A stretch of DNA of 64,000 nucleotides, taken from Polytrichum commune (Eukaryota; Streptophyta; Polytrichopsida; Polytrichales; Polytrichaceae). Under the pieces are notes generated by a model that saw only the letters and a program-made list of their open reading frames with translations, did not search any database and was not told the origin of the DNA. Where the stretch lies: the NCBI GenBank assembly GCA_950295325.1, contig OX485807.1, positions 5,336,501 through 5,400,500 on the forward strand, in the 5' to 3' direction. The translations under genes were made by a program, and so were the position numbers. Positions 33,312-47,000 of the stretch are shown here, piece by piece; positions within the stretch are counted from its first letter, which is position 1, and each line of letters begins with the position of its first letter.

Positions 33312-34266
33312 TCGAAACTCCGTAGTATCACACCTGTGGCGACCAAAGTGCACGTGATATTACGGAGTTTTGTAGCGTGAACATGGGTGCGTGGTACTAT
33401 GGATTTAGTGTAGCATGTGGCATTGTGGGAATAACACAAAGGAGATGTGAGGACAAGTTGAATTCGTTCTCCCGTCACCTAGTACGCTAGTGTGGTCCAC
33501 TCCACTTGGCCTTCCTGGGCGATGTGGTGGACGCATGCACCAACATTTAACAAGTAGCATAAGAGGAAGAAGAAGAATGAGAAGAAAGTGACACTCCACA
33601 TGTTGACACACGGCGCAATGCGAGGGTGTGGGTTGGCTTCTTTGGTGGTTTGCATTAATGACAAATTTTGTGATAGAAGGGAGAGGAATGTGACAATAAG
33701 GAGTGAGATTTGAACTTTACGAACATCCGTTCCCTAGGGTTTTGGGATATTAGAGAGTGTGTGACATTATGAAGGTTGATATTACGGAGTTTAGGGTGAC
33801 TCTAAACTCCATAGTATCACACATGTGGTGACCAAAGTACACGTGATATCACGGAGTTTTGTAGTGTTAACATGGATGCATGATACTATAGAATTAGTGT
33901 AGCATGTGACACTGTGGAATAACACAAAGGAGATTTGAGGACAATTTGAATTCATTCTCCCGTCACCTACGCTAGTGTGGTCCACTCCACTTGACCTTCC
34001 CAGGCGATGTGTTGGACGCATGCACCAACATTTAGCAAGTGGCAGATTAAGAAGAAGAAGAAGAAGAAGAAGAAGACACCCCGCATGTTGACACATGGCG
34101 TGATGCGAGGGTGTTGGTTGACTTCTTGGGTGATTTGCATTAATGACAAATTTTGTGATATAAGGGAGAGAAATGTGACAATAAGGAGTGAGATTTGCAC
34201 TACAAACATCCGTTCCCTAGGGTTCCAGGATATTAGAGAGTGTGTGATATTACGGAGTTTAGGGTG
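33312..34266. mobile_element. tandem pair of long-TIR MITEs (GGAGTTTAGGG family)
   Basis: Two direct copies, about 33312-33793 and 33794-34266, share CCAAAGTRCACGTGATAT, GTGGTCCACTCCACTTG, AAGAAGAAGAAG and CGTTCCCTAGGGTT. Each starts with AAACTCCRTAGTATCACAC and ends with an inverted version (GTGTGAYATTACGGAGTTT). Related, more diverged copies lie at 58979-59303 and 60700-61036. Non-coding. Confidence 0.8.
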
Positions 34267-35302
34267 TACTACTAAGGTGAATGGGTCTTAAATGGTTACC
34301 TTTTTTAGTAGCCCACTTCTCCGATGATATTATTAAACACATCGCGATTATGGTGTACGAGATCGTTAGGAGTTCCAAATTGAGGCCGTCGCCACTTTCC
34401 TCAAGATATTCGGAGCTTATATGAAAATTTGTCTTATTCATTATCGAAGTGAAGGTTATTGTGCTCATTGAATGGTCAAATAGATCCCTTCTCCCAAATT
34501 ATGTTGACTATTGAGCCTAGACTGGTTATAACATTTTGAGCATCCAATCCAATCTCTTTTAAAGGCATGTCTTTTTGGTATCCGTTCTTGGAGCAACACC
34601 CAACTGCATACCACTCACATATAGGTGTCCAATTAAGATAAGTCACCAAATTAGGCATATCTAGGTCCTTACTAAGGTAGATGGATAATTACTTTTCTCT
34701 CTGCACCCACTTCTCATAGGACATGAAACACATCGCAATTAGTGATATATTAACTTTGGATTTGTGAAGGAAAAAATCATAAACATTTGAAGAACACATT
34801 GATCTATAAAGCCAATCAGTTTATGTTGCCAGAGAAAATTTCAAGAAAAGTCTACATATTTTAGAAGACGGTGCAAGTAGATACATTGAACACATAATTA
34901 TCTAGAATTTGTTTAAACTATGATAAAATTGCATAAAATTGATGTTTTTCTAGTGTTTTTGTGTGTGATGGTGCCCTCAACTTTATGATGAATTCAAGGA
35001 ATATGAAATTAATCCAACTTCAAAATATTTAAGGTCATGAAATCTATGTCCAAAACTAGAATTAGCCATTGCCTTTTGAGCAATACTTTTAATGATAAGT
35101 TTTGAAGATCTCATCTTGTTATTTTATATTTGAGTACCTCACACAACAGTAGAGGGTACTATGAAAAAAAAATCAATTTAAACAACACTTTGCTATTTCA
35201 TTTAGGCGTTTGACCCAAAAAAAAATGATTTTAGTATACCGGAGCATTTTTTCTGTATACTTGACCGTGCTTGCTCCCTGGGCATAATTTAGAAAGGGAG
35301 GG

Positions 35303-35530
35303 AAATACCTCATATGAGCGTACCTCTCATCCATCCAACATCTAAACCTGACCCCCTATAGGTTTGTGGCCGATCCATCTCAAATGACTTGGACTAGACT
35401 AAGTCGGGGTCTCCAAGGCCAATTTCTCTCAGAAATTGACTAAAAACAACAAACCCCCAAGATGTTCATTTATTTCAAGGCTTTCTTATGTTGGATGAAT
35501 GAGAGGTACGTACACTCCTATGAGATAATT
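35303..35530. mobile_element. inverted-repeat element, probable MITE
   Basis: The left arm with GTACCTCTCATCCATCCAAC and the right arm with GTTGGATGAATGAGAGGTAC are nearly complementary and continue outward into CATATGAG / CTCCTATGAG. The loop is about 150 bp. A (CT)n tract adjoins the right arm. Confidence 0.7.
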
Positions 35531-36055
35531 CTCTCTCTCTCTCTCTCATATAACAATATTCAACTAAACGACCAAGTTGGGTGGGGCTGGGAATATGTCA
35601 TGTAAAGGCACTCTACAACTATACCTTACGGATGCTCGTCTCAGCATATTCAACCTGGGAAACCCAGGTGAAGGTCTGCCACTACGTATTATTAGAATGG
35701 AACGGCTGATAGCAACTGAACAATGTTATGCCGGTGTAAAAGTTTCAACACAAATGATTCCAATTGCAAACTTACCTCACCTTCAAAACTTGATCCAGAC
35801 TCGTCGTCATCTCGTCCTCCTCCTCCTCCTCCTCTATCTGCACATATGACACATACCTATATTGCTGCTGATGTTGTCAGGCCCAACTGCCCTGCAACAG
35901 CAGCAGCAGCAGCAGCAGCATCAGTGGGAAGGGAATGAGTTATAAGTACCATTGGCCATTTGCCTTGAATTTTGCCCTGCTCTCATAAATCTTGCGTATA
36001 TCTACATTGAGAGCTGGACCTTGACTTCCTTAATGACAACGTAACTCCCCATGCA

Positions 36056-36181
36056 GGATCTTAATGTCAACCAAGACACTGTAACTGGCGCACACATACA
36101 TGTGGGAGCCCAAGTCCACCGGGCCATTTTTCATGAGCCAAAGCCTCTGGAGGCAGAGCTAGCTGCTGCCTTTTTATATAG
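36056..36181 (+). other. exon-like segment of unknown role
   Basis: The segment is preceded by CCATGCAG and followed by GTAAGTACTG, a strong donor. It has no convincing coding frame. It could be an untranslated leader exon of the MORC gene about 1.9 kb downstream, or part of a non-coding transcript. A CAG run (35898-35921) and CT runs lie nearby. Confidence 0.3.
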
Positions 36182-36948
36182 GTAAGTACTGAACTCACAC
36201 CCCCCTAGCTATGATCCTCTCCTTCCCTCCTCCTGGGGATTTGCATTTGCAAGCCATTCAGCAGACACCCATAATTTAATAAATCCTCAGTCTCCGTTTT
36301 CCCAGAGGTTTGGGGTTTATATAATTGAGCAGCCAGATGGATCTATTGCAGCTGCTTGTCATGCATGGATGTCCTGTGCCCACCAGGGATAAATCCACAA
36401 TTGCAATGAAGTGTCTCTGTATATATAGAGAGAGAGGGAATTGTTAAATCGACCACATAGACGTGTCACGCGGTCACATGATCTGTCAAACTTTGATTTT
36501 TCATCGCACACGTGAAGAGGAGCAAGGTCTTAGCTTTGTGTTTAGAATTAATAAATTGTGTCAAAGTCTAACAATTGACACCTTGCATATTGAATGTGGT
36601 TGTTGTAACCAATGTGTGGTCGATTTGTCAATCCCCTGTAGGTAGATAGATAGATAGATGGGTGGGTTATGTACATTGAGGTTGATGGATCAGCTATGGG
36701 TTAAGCATGTGAACAGAAATTACCTTATATAATAAGCAGAATGATGATGATCTTCTTCCCGAAGATGCCGTACCGGAAACTTGACATCTGCATTTCTCTG
36801 GAGGAAATTTTGCTGCAACTTACTTACTTACTTACTTACCGGAGCATCAAGAAAGATAGGGTGAGACCCGATGAAACCCTGAGCTGCTGCCTGCCATTTT
36901 TCTCTTGTAGTTCAGGCCTTTTTCAGCTCTTGTGTTGGGCCAGCCTCC

Positions 36949-36954
<6 letters not shown>

Positions 36955-36999
<45 letters not shown>

Positions 37000-37287
37000 G
37001 CGTAGTTGTCCTGGCCGCCAATGAAACCAGGACACCAGCTTTCTTGGTTCTGGATGTGCAGGCTAGGGAAGTACTGCTGCTGCTCCTGCTGGGGTTTGGC
37101 AGTGATCTGAGAGTGATTCTGGCCTCATGCTGCTTGTCTAATCCTAAGCAGTCGGCCAGCTCCCTCATCAAACTTCATTTCCATTTGCAGCTGCAATTCA
37201 ACCGGCGCAGTCGTCCAGCGCTGTCCTTTGTCGCCTTCCCCAGACGTACGTCGGCAACATTGCCGCCATTTCATATTTCCTCTCATG

Positions 37288-37335
<48 letters not shown>
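36955..37335. repeat. two (CT)n microsatellites upstream of the MORC gene
   Basis: (TC)n occupies about 36955-36996 and 37292-37335 on the coding strand of MORC, 0.7-1.1 kb before its ATG. CT-rich tracts are common in plant 5' UTRs and promoters, so a regulatory or transcribed leader position is plausible but not shown. Confidence 0.8.
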
Positions 37336-37337
<2 letters not shown>

Positions 37338-38070
37338 GACTTCCGGCGCCTCACCGTGTTGTAGCTTCCTGAACAATATTCTGCAGTAGGAATGAGGACT
37401 TGAAGAAGTGCAAATATTCTGTTACCAGTTAGCCTGGGAGCTGCCTCATGTGCGTAAGGTAGCTTCTTATATCTGGTATACAATATCCCCGCATGTATGG
37501 ACATTGCGGTAGGTAGTACTGTTGCCTTTCCGCAAGAAATCTTGGTATGGTCATATTCCGCAAGAAATATATATTGCTTCATGTGGTGAATATCCCGGTG
37601 TCAATATCCTCCTCTCCTGCTCCATCAGCATCTCCTCATGCTCCTATCAACATATATTTATATCGTGCGTGTATGTTTATAAGCATCACCTATACCTGTT
37701 ATAACTTGTCCGGTTCAGTTATGTTGCAACTGTGTTGATGATGATGATGTTTTCAGAAGCTATTGCTTGCTGCTGCGGGATATACCATCATGCTGTCACA
37801 TGTTATATACTCCAGCACCATCGACACGAGGATGACGAGGAACGTGAGTAAAGATGACGCATCATCAGCAGCTCCAGGGAACAAGGGCACATGAAAATGC
37901 ATCAGGTGCCATGGTGATGATTCTTGGGGTTCCAGTATGGGTACATAGTCATCGCATCACAAAACCTGAGCTGCTGCTGCTGCCACCACCGACGAACAGC
38001 TTGTCCATGGCGATGAAGTAGAATCATGTGAAGTGAGAGGGAGTTACACAGCTAGGGATGCAATAGAAAC

Positions 38071-41000
38071 ATGAGTGTGGAGGTGCAGCTGCCGGTCATG
38101 GGTGCACAGGGCGCCAAATTGGAGGAGCCGGCAGCTGGAAACAACAACAACAACAGCAATGTGGCCGTCATGTCGTTGGAGCTGAGCTCCACCACCATGA
38201 GCGACGGAGGAGCAGCTGGAGGAGCAGCTGGATTAACCCCTCACAGGAGGAGCAGCTATGTCAGGCAGCTCAAAGCATGCATACTCCAGAAACGGCAGAA
38301 GGTGGAACCCTCGACGGAGGGGATAAGCATCATAAGCCCAAGCACTGAGGTGGAAGATGAGAGTTCCAGTTACCATGATGCAGGATTAGGAGGCATGCAT
38401 CATCACAACATGTCGACCAGCATCAACAACATGCATCATCATCAACATCATCACAATATGTCGAGCAATATTAACCAGCAGCAGGTGCATCATCATCAAG
38501 TGACAGTGGCCAAGCAGTCGAATATTAAACCCACCGCAGCTGCTCCCTTCTTCGCATGGCCTATTGTGACAGAAGGAACCACCGCACTTGCGGCAGAAGC
38601 CGCGGCTGCACCTGGCCGGGCTCGAGGCCCATGTCGGCAGTTCTGGAAAGCTGGAGAGTACGATGGCCAGCCTTCCATCACCACTCAACAATCAGGTATG
38701 ACAGAAAATTCGCAAAACTTGCAGACATCTTGTCAATGTCCACATGAGGGTTTAAGTGTTGGCTGCAAGACGACCTTCATTCTCAAACTCGTATTTATAA
38801 GCCATATCACATCGTCAAGAATCAATACAGGGGGGTCGGATCTGAAGAGAATTTGCACCTCTGATACCTCTGAAGAGAGTTGAGTTGTGACGTTTCTTAA
38901 TGACCTTCTTGAGTCCTCCTGCAAATGGAGCTGATGGCATATGAGTATTGACTCATATTGACCAAGTTACAATAATTCTTGTGAGTATACAATACGTGTG
39001 CATGTTTCGTCATGTGAAAGTAGGCCCTGAAGTTTCACGTTGAAGTGTTTCTTGTCACAGTGGTGGTCAGATAATGTTATGGATTGTCTAGTTCCCCACA
39101 ATATGTGTACATGGCCACGACACTAGAGTTTTCTTTGTGAATGTTGCAATAAGCCCATGCACACTAGCAGCAGTAACATTTCGAGTTTTCAATGGTTCTT
39201 GAGTAACCTCTTTGCAATTGAGGCCGCTTGGTTGAGGTTTGGATAGACCCCATTGACTGCGGAGGCCAGTGAACTATATGAATGTAAAACTCGGTCAACT
39301 GTGGACTTCTAATTTGACATGGGTTGCGTCGCAGGCGGCATAGACCATGTGCGCGTTCACCCGAAGTTTCTGCACTCCAATGCAACAAGTCACAAATGGG
39401 CATTAGGAGGTAATATTCGACACTCAACCACATCGGCGACATCATTTTCATGCATGGATTGTTGTGACGAATCTGGCATTCTGAAGCCTTCGGAGTCATG
39501 TAATCTTGCTTTTTTTGGCTACTGGTATGATTTGAGAAGATTATAGGGTGAATACAGTGAAACAATTTCATCCATGCCACATTCTTCACCAACTAGGACA
39601 AGGTTGCATTATAGTGCCCGGGATTACTCTTCCAACAGGGATTTAATCTCTAAATTTAGTTAGTAATGTAACCAATCTGCTGAAATTTATGTTTAGTAGC
39701 CCAGGAAATAGTGATAATGGATTGAATGCAGTTGCGCGGCAGAATACAATGTGTACCATTCTGACAGTTGGGTTTGATCGTATGCAGCTATTGCAGAGAT
39801 CTTGGATAATTCTATGGATGAGGTATCGCTTCAAGCGTCCCTGTGGCCAAGACAACCTAATTCATTCTTTCCTGTGTCTTGTGTAGCCCTGTTTACGACA
39901 TAGCCTTTCATATACCCCTTTAATTACTACGTCCTCCTTAATGATTGCACATCCGTGCTTTGAAATGATTCGATTCGGTTCGTTGATATTGTTTTTTACA
40001 CTATTGTAGGTGAAGAATGGTGCAACTTTTGTGAATATCGACATGATAAAGGACCCAAGAGATGGATCGCCGATGCTTTACATCGAAGGTTTTGACTATG
40101 TGTACCATAAAGAGTACTCTGAATATCTTTTGTCACCGAAATTCAGTGCTTCATAGGTTTTCATATACTTGCTTGACATATTCACATGGACCAAGATGCA
40201 TGAATTTTCTCCCCATTCTGAGTTTAAGAATATTAGGAAGCGAAGGAAAAGGGGAATAGGCACTGTGGTTGGAAAGTATTTGTACCAAAACTTACTTAGC
40301 AAGGTCTAGTGCTCCAATCGTACTGAATTCGGGTGGCTTTTGACGGAGAAAATTAGATGGAGTAACGGGGCATGTTTTGCATTTAATTTATTTTTTCACA
40401 ATTCCTGAGAAAAACGTTGCTGCTTCGCAGACAATGGTGGTGGAATGACACCAGAACGTATGCGCGAATGTATGTCATTGGGATACTCCACGAAGAGCAA
40501 AAGCGGCAACACAATTGGCCAATGTAGCTTCTCTTTCCACCCTTTTTGTTTATAGCTCTCATCCCGAATCGATCTGTGTGAATTTCCAGAATTAATGATC
40601 ATTCAGGGTTGGTCAGGTTGAATGTTCATTACTAATGCCTATCCCTGTCTGTGTGTAATCTCTTCCAGATGGCAATGGATTCAAGACAAGCACTATGCGG
40701 TTGGGGGCCGATGTGATTGTTTTCTCACGTTCCCCTGCTGATATTGGACGGAGGCATAGTACATCAACCCTTGTCTACCTTACTGCGATTGCAACTATGA
40801 TCCTGGTTAATGACTTCACAAGAATGTGTCTGGTTCGAACCCTCAATGACAATAGATGATAGTATGGTGCTGACAAGATTGAGAAAAATATATTTTTCCA
40901 GACCGACTCAAATTCAAAAATCTCTCTAAGTTGGTACAAGTGTCAAGTGTACTGTCTGTTGTACTGGAAATTGAAATATCTTTCTTCCTGATGCATTCGA

Positions 41001-44000
41001 ATACAGGGCTACCCAGAGTATCGGTGTGCTGTCTTTCACTTTCTTGCGAAGCACAGGGCACGATGACATAGTTGTTCCCATGGTAAGTGCCTCTGACCGT
41101 GATTAGGCTTTAGACATTCCCATTTTATTAAAAAAATTAGCTTTAATTGATGACAGTTGCAGCAAGTCCCTTTAATTTGAATATTTTCAAGAATCTGCGA
41201 ACACAAAGATTCGAGTCTTGACCAGTAGCTAGGTAATCATCACCTTATTGCAAGACCTGTCTGTTTGATGTTTCTTCACATGTTTTCTATACACAAGTCA
41301 TATGGCCGCAAACTGCAAGAGCTGGACACATATTTCACTCTAAACTTTCATTCTGCGTAGGTGGATTACGAACTGAAGGAGGGCAAAATATGTCCACTAA
41401 TCAGATCAACAACAACAGATTGGGCCCACAACCTTCAAACCATCCAGCAATGGTCTCCTTATTCTTCTGAACACGATCTGTTCAACCAGGTACTACAGTA
41501 ACCTTTATTTCTTCACAATATGCTCCATACACGTACACAACCTTGCAATTTTCCTCTTCATGATCAAGCAGTACTATCCGCTACAATTTACATTGGCTCA
41601 TGCATCCTCCTTGAGCAGTTGGATTTGGAGGAACCTGTATTTACTTCGATTGTTGTAACATTTTATTTTTGTGTTCCTGCCATACCTTTGATGACTCATT
41701 ATTATCAAGCAGTGTGCATTCATTATGTGGGCCCAAGAATATAACCATGGCCTGGCACAGCTAGTGCAGATTCAAGTCTGAATCTGCACTAGCTGCGGCA
41801 TTCACTACTGGAATCCAGTGGATTTAATGTCATATTCCTTTTCAAGTTTGTGACATTCTTAGTTTTCCACTGAAAATGTCATGTTTGTGACATTATTGTG
41901 CTCAATAGGTTGACATTAACGCAGTCAAAACGCATTAGTGATGGTTATATTCTTGGGGACCGCATGAACGGACACACACTGCTTGATAATGTTATGGAGG
42001 GCAAAGCACATACTCGGGGCTCCCTAAATACCCCCGACGAGCGTTGCAGGTGTCAGGTTCGGAGGCCAGGTTCGGTGGGGTTTATTTTTCTGGCCCTCCC
42101 CGTTTTAGCCACTTGGTGACTTTTTTTGGTTTTTTTTTGCTAAATTTGGGTCCTGCGGCCCCAAATTACCCTAGGGAGCCCCTTATGAGATCAATAAGGC
42201 CCCACCCAATTAAAAAAATAGGGGGCATGTTTTATGCCAACCCTGCCACCCCCTCCCGAACCTAGCCTCCGAGCCACGCTCGTCGGGGGTATTTAGGCAA
42301 ATCCGCACATACTCTAAGAAATGATGTATGTAGCAGGTGGTAGGAGTAATATAATAAGTAATCAATGAATGCAATTCTGTAGACTCAAGAATGTAAGGAA
42401 GTCAATTACACATAAATGTACATAATGCAAAGAGCATAATCTAAAACATGATGCATGTAGGAGGTGGGAACAGCAATAAAAATAAGTGATCACTGGATGT
42501 GCTTGTGTAGACTCAAGAGTGTGTGAGGAAATCATTTACATCTTACACGTCTGTGCTTAGAATCGGTATCACCTCGGTATCCTCTTCAGTATTTCAGAAA
42601 TATTTCTGGGTAGGAGAAAGGGCACTGTTTATGAGGACCTATCAGACTTGAGGCATTGAAAACAGAGATATCAAGGCTATTCATGTTCGCTCCTAAAACC
42701 CAGGGGGTGCACCTTTCATTAAAAACCAAGAACAAATGTGCATTCGCAACATACTGTTGAAACCCCCTATATACAAGTTTATTATTTTGCAAAATTAAGA
42801 AATACACGTACAATTTCAATGATAAAAATACAAGTGACAATATGCATACATGAAAAAAATTACATTCATATCTAGTCATTAATATAAGTATAAAAATATG
42901 CTTTTGAATAATAATGAACCCTAGCATATGTATTATGTAAAACCCTAGCATTTATTAATAAAGTTGTTGAAGACGTTTTCATCCCCTAGTAAATGTAACT
43001 CATAAGTATCTAAATCTACAATATATGTCATACAAGCTAATGCAATTATTGTTTCTAATATAACATCAAATGATCCGTAAGATTGTAAGTCCATTTATTG
43101 TTGGTTCCTTTCTAATATCAATATAAACCAGTCCCCAAGCTTGATCCTAGAACTTGCAACAATTGTGATCCCTAAATTCTTGATCCATATTGTTCCACAC
43201 ATTGGAGGTTTACTAATGATACAAAATGGATTGAGAGAAAAGCTACTTGGAAATCAACACCTTTGCAATTTTGATGCCGCTCATGATCTAACAAAGGCAT
43301 CAACCACAAAGGAGCGCCACAAAGAAGTGCCAGTCATTCCTCTTGCAACCCTAAGCAAGAAGTGGCCTCATTCTCAGCTCAACCACCCTTTCCAAAATCC
43401 TAACACTGCCTCTTCCATACATACATGGATGAGATAAGGAAGTGAGAAAACTATTCATCCTAGTTTCATCCAGTATTAAATACTTATCCCATAAAGTCTA
43501 GTGACCCTACCATGTAAGTACAAATGTTATATACTTTCTAGAAGTCCTCCATACATGTACATAACTATGAGTTATAATTTGTGTAGCATATGTATATGTA
43601 GTATGGAAACATTCAAAATGAAAACCCTTTTTGTGCACTTACGTAAACTCGCGTGTTATGGAAGGTTCACCCCCCAGGCTCCTGAACCAGTTTCAAATTG
43701 AACACAACAGGAATGTCAATGTCTCTAAATCGTTGTGTAAAATGTTGTGATCCACAGTTTTTTGGTATGACGGAAAAAGGAACGAAAGTCATCATTTACA
43801 ACCTCTGGGAAGACGACCAGGGCCAGGTGGAGCTCGACTTTGACACGGACTGCTTTGTACGTAGCATACGCACATAACCCTCAGTACACCTTTGAAAATT
43901 GTTATTGCTGCTCAGGAACTTCTAAAATTATCAACTTTGTAGAAAATGAAAGGAGAACCCTCTTTGGTTGTTTCCAATCCATGGATAGAAGTGATGGCAT

Positions 44001-47000
44001 AGGCGAATACAAGATTATGTAGATGAGGGCACAGGTAAATTCGTTCAAAACCTCCAGAATTTGGCATGCTTACGACATCATTTTTGCCACAACAGGACAT
44101 CCAGGTCAGAGGAGCGGCACAAGATGAGAAAAGAATTATGATGGCCCAGCGATACACTTACTCAAGGCACTATCTGACTTATCAACATTCATTGCGGGTA
44201 CCAAATGCTTATTTCTGGCCCTCCTGTGGATCCTGTTCAATGAGTAACATGAAAGTGGAATTACATTGGGTTACTGTGATTACTCAGTATTGTCAATCAA
44301 AAAAGATAAATCATCCGATTCAGGAAAGGAATTGGTCCCACTGGCGGGAACAGATTTTAATGAATCTTGTACTTCGATTCTTGACTCCTAAAGACAGTGG
44401 ATATGTGCAATTTTCCTCTTCACTGCAAAACCCATCCTGTTGAGATTGTGGAGAGTCAGTGTTCTTTGGTTGCCACAGATTCCTCACAAAGATGTCAATA
44501 ATATGAGAGGTGCTGAAATTTATTAGTCCAAGGATAATTCTGATATGTTGAGATTGGTCCTAGCTAATTAGTCTCAATTATCAGACCCACACATCTGGTT
44601 TCAGAATCAAAGTACATTATTTGTGGATTAATCTTCTGAATTGATCTGTGGATGAGTTTCCGAGGTGGTTGTGAAGATAACCGAGGTGATGTACTGCGTT
44701 TCCTGCAGAGTTATGCATCCATTTTGTATTTTAGGCTTCCACCAGGCTTCCGTATCATTCTAAGAGGTCAAGATATCCAGCACCACAACTTGGTGGAGGA
44801 CTTGATGTTCACACAAGAGCTAACTTACAAACCGCAAGGCTTTGAGAGTTCCAAAGATGTGAAGGTTTTCTTCTGCCTGATTTATTTTGAAATAAGTGCT
44901 TATATATTTTGAAGGGTTCCAATGTATTTTTATCGGAATATCAAAAGCCCAACAAATTCTGCAAGAGGAAAACGCTCTTCTTTCCATGTCCCTAGGGATT
45001 TTATGCACAAAAAAACTTGTCTGGTGGAACGTGTACCCAAAGTTTTGACTAACATCAATAATTGGACTGCATGCAGATGGTTGCAACGGTGACACTAGGA
45101 TTTGTAAAGGATGCAAAGGAACATGTAGATGTACAAGGCTTTAATGTCTACCATAAAAACCGTCTGATCAAGGTACTTCACTTGGAAGGCATGATTTAAA
45201 TTTCAATATGTCCATTTGGTGCACACTGTTATACCTCCAAGTGGAAATGTTTTTAAAAAAAAATGTCAGTATATGTATATGCAATGGGAAGTAGTTACAA
45301 AATTGGCGCCATGAATCTCCTGTTGTATAAATTCAACCATGTTTTCTTGGGTGCAGCCATTTTGGAAGGTTTGGAACACAGCTGGAAGTGATGGGCGAGG
45401 TGTTATCGGTATAATATTCATCATGATCCTACTTTTTCGAATAGTCAGATGAATAGTGTTGTATAAAAAACTAGAACAGCCTATTTTTTGGATGTAGATA
45501 TCCTCCCACTATGAATGCAAACACCTGGTTGATGTCCATAGATGGTTCAGGTAAATGATTTATTGCAGACAATTTGATTATAATATATCCAATCGCTCAA
45601 ATGTATGTCAGATACAGTCAAAATATTGGCGTGTACTCTTTCCGACACATCTAAGATATGGATTTTATGTTACCACCTACCACATTCACCAGCTGCATAT
45701 TTTCAATTCTTCATCAACTTCAAGAAATTGTTGCAACCTTACATGGTTATATGCATTGTGCAGGGGTATTGGAAGCCAATTTTGTGGAGCCTGCCCACGA
45801 CAAGCAGTCATTTGAACGCACGGCAGTGCTGTCCCGGCTGGAGCTACGACTCTTGCAAATGCAAAAAATATACTGGTGTTAACTGCGCACTCCATCTACT
45901 TCTGAGCTCTTCAGCTTGTAAATAAGAAAGTGAAGTTTCACATAAAAAATGTTATGCCAGTATACCAAGTGGTCTCATCCGTCAAAATTTATTTCTGACA
46001 GGGCAAACAATTGTCACCTCGTTGGCTACGTCAACAAGAAGCTGAATAGGAAGAATAGTAGACAATCTGCCTCTGGTTTAGGTAAACCCTAAACCCCAAA
46101 CTCCAAACCCTTTGTCGAAGTTTCAGAAACCTTTGTCGCCCTCAATGGTCTTGTTAATGAGAACTGGAAATTATAAATTTTTGAGATCAGGAGCTGCAGG
46201 GTCTGTTATGAGGTTAAGTGCTAACCTGATCATTTTGTTCAAGATATGAAACTGTAACCAAGACTTTCAAAGGAATCTGTGGGGTATTCTTATCAGCTTC
46301 ACTACATATTACATATCTCTGTTGTTGCAGATTTTAATACTTGCAGTGGACAAGTCGAAGCAAATGTATGCGTTAGGCCTGAACCTCATCTTGAGGCAGC
46401 TCAACTTCAAACATCTGGCTTTTCTATCAACGGTGCGAGGGTGGACATGTCAAGTCCGCCGTTGGACATGGCTTTCCATCTTGTGTACAGGAACCGCTCC
46501 AACCCAAAACCAAGTCCTGTGTTTGATATGAGTTATGAAGTCGACCGCAGCGGCTCTCCTACACCTGAAGTATCTAATGCCTATCAGGTGATACTCATTT
46601 TATGTTTACATCCGTTAATTCCCATTCAAAGCAATGTACGACATGATAATCAGTACCCATGGTTAGAGCAAACAACCACCAGCAGGGCATGGTAACGGTT
46701 ATTGAGGTCCATGAAATTTAACAGTATACCTAGCTAAGAAATGGGAAATATACACATATTGACTCACATTTTAACTGCACTATAAGCAAATTACCAAACT
46801 GAGAACCAGGAAATTTTTGGGCGGCAGGGACCCGAATCTGATACCAGGGAAACTACAGGCGCCAGCAGAAGTTTGGAAGAGCTTGTCAGGAACTCTGGAA
46901 ATGTAGGCTTCCCAACCCATCAACTCCTTCCTCTTAATAAGACTTATTACTGATCTTGTAGCTGATCCTCTTTTACTTTGAAACTCTTATACCCAGACAT

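Noticed and set aside
36741-37364. Open frame rich in Ser/Leu upstream of MORC.
   Set aside because: Its length comes from two (CT)n microsatellites, and no conserved domain is seen.
38696-38883. Extension of MORC exon 1 beyond 38695.
   Set aside because: The frame stays open, but the conserved sequence resumes at 39335 after a good donor (CAG|GTATG), so the extension is intronic.
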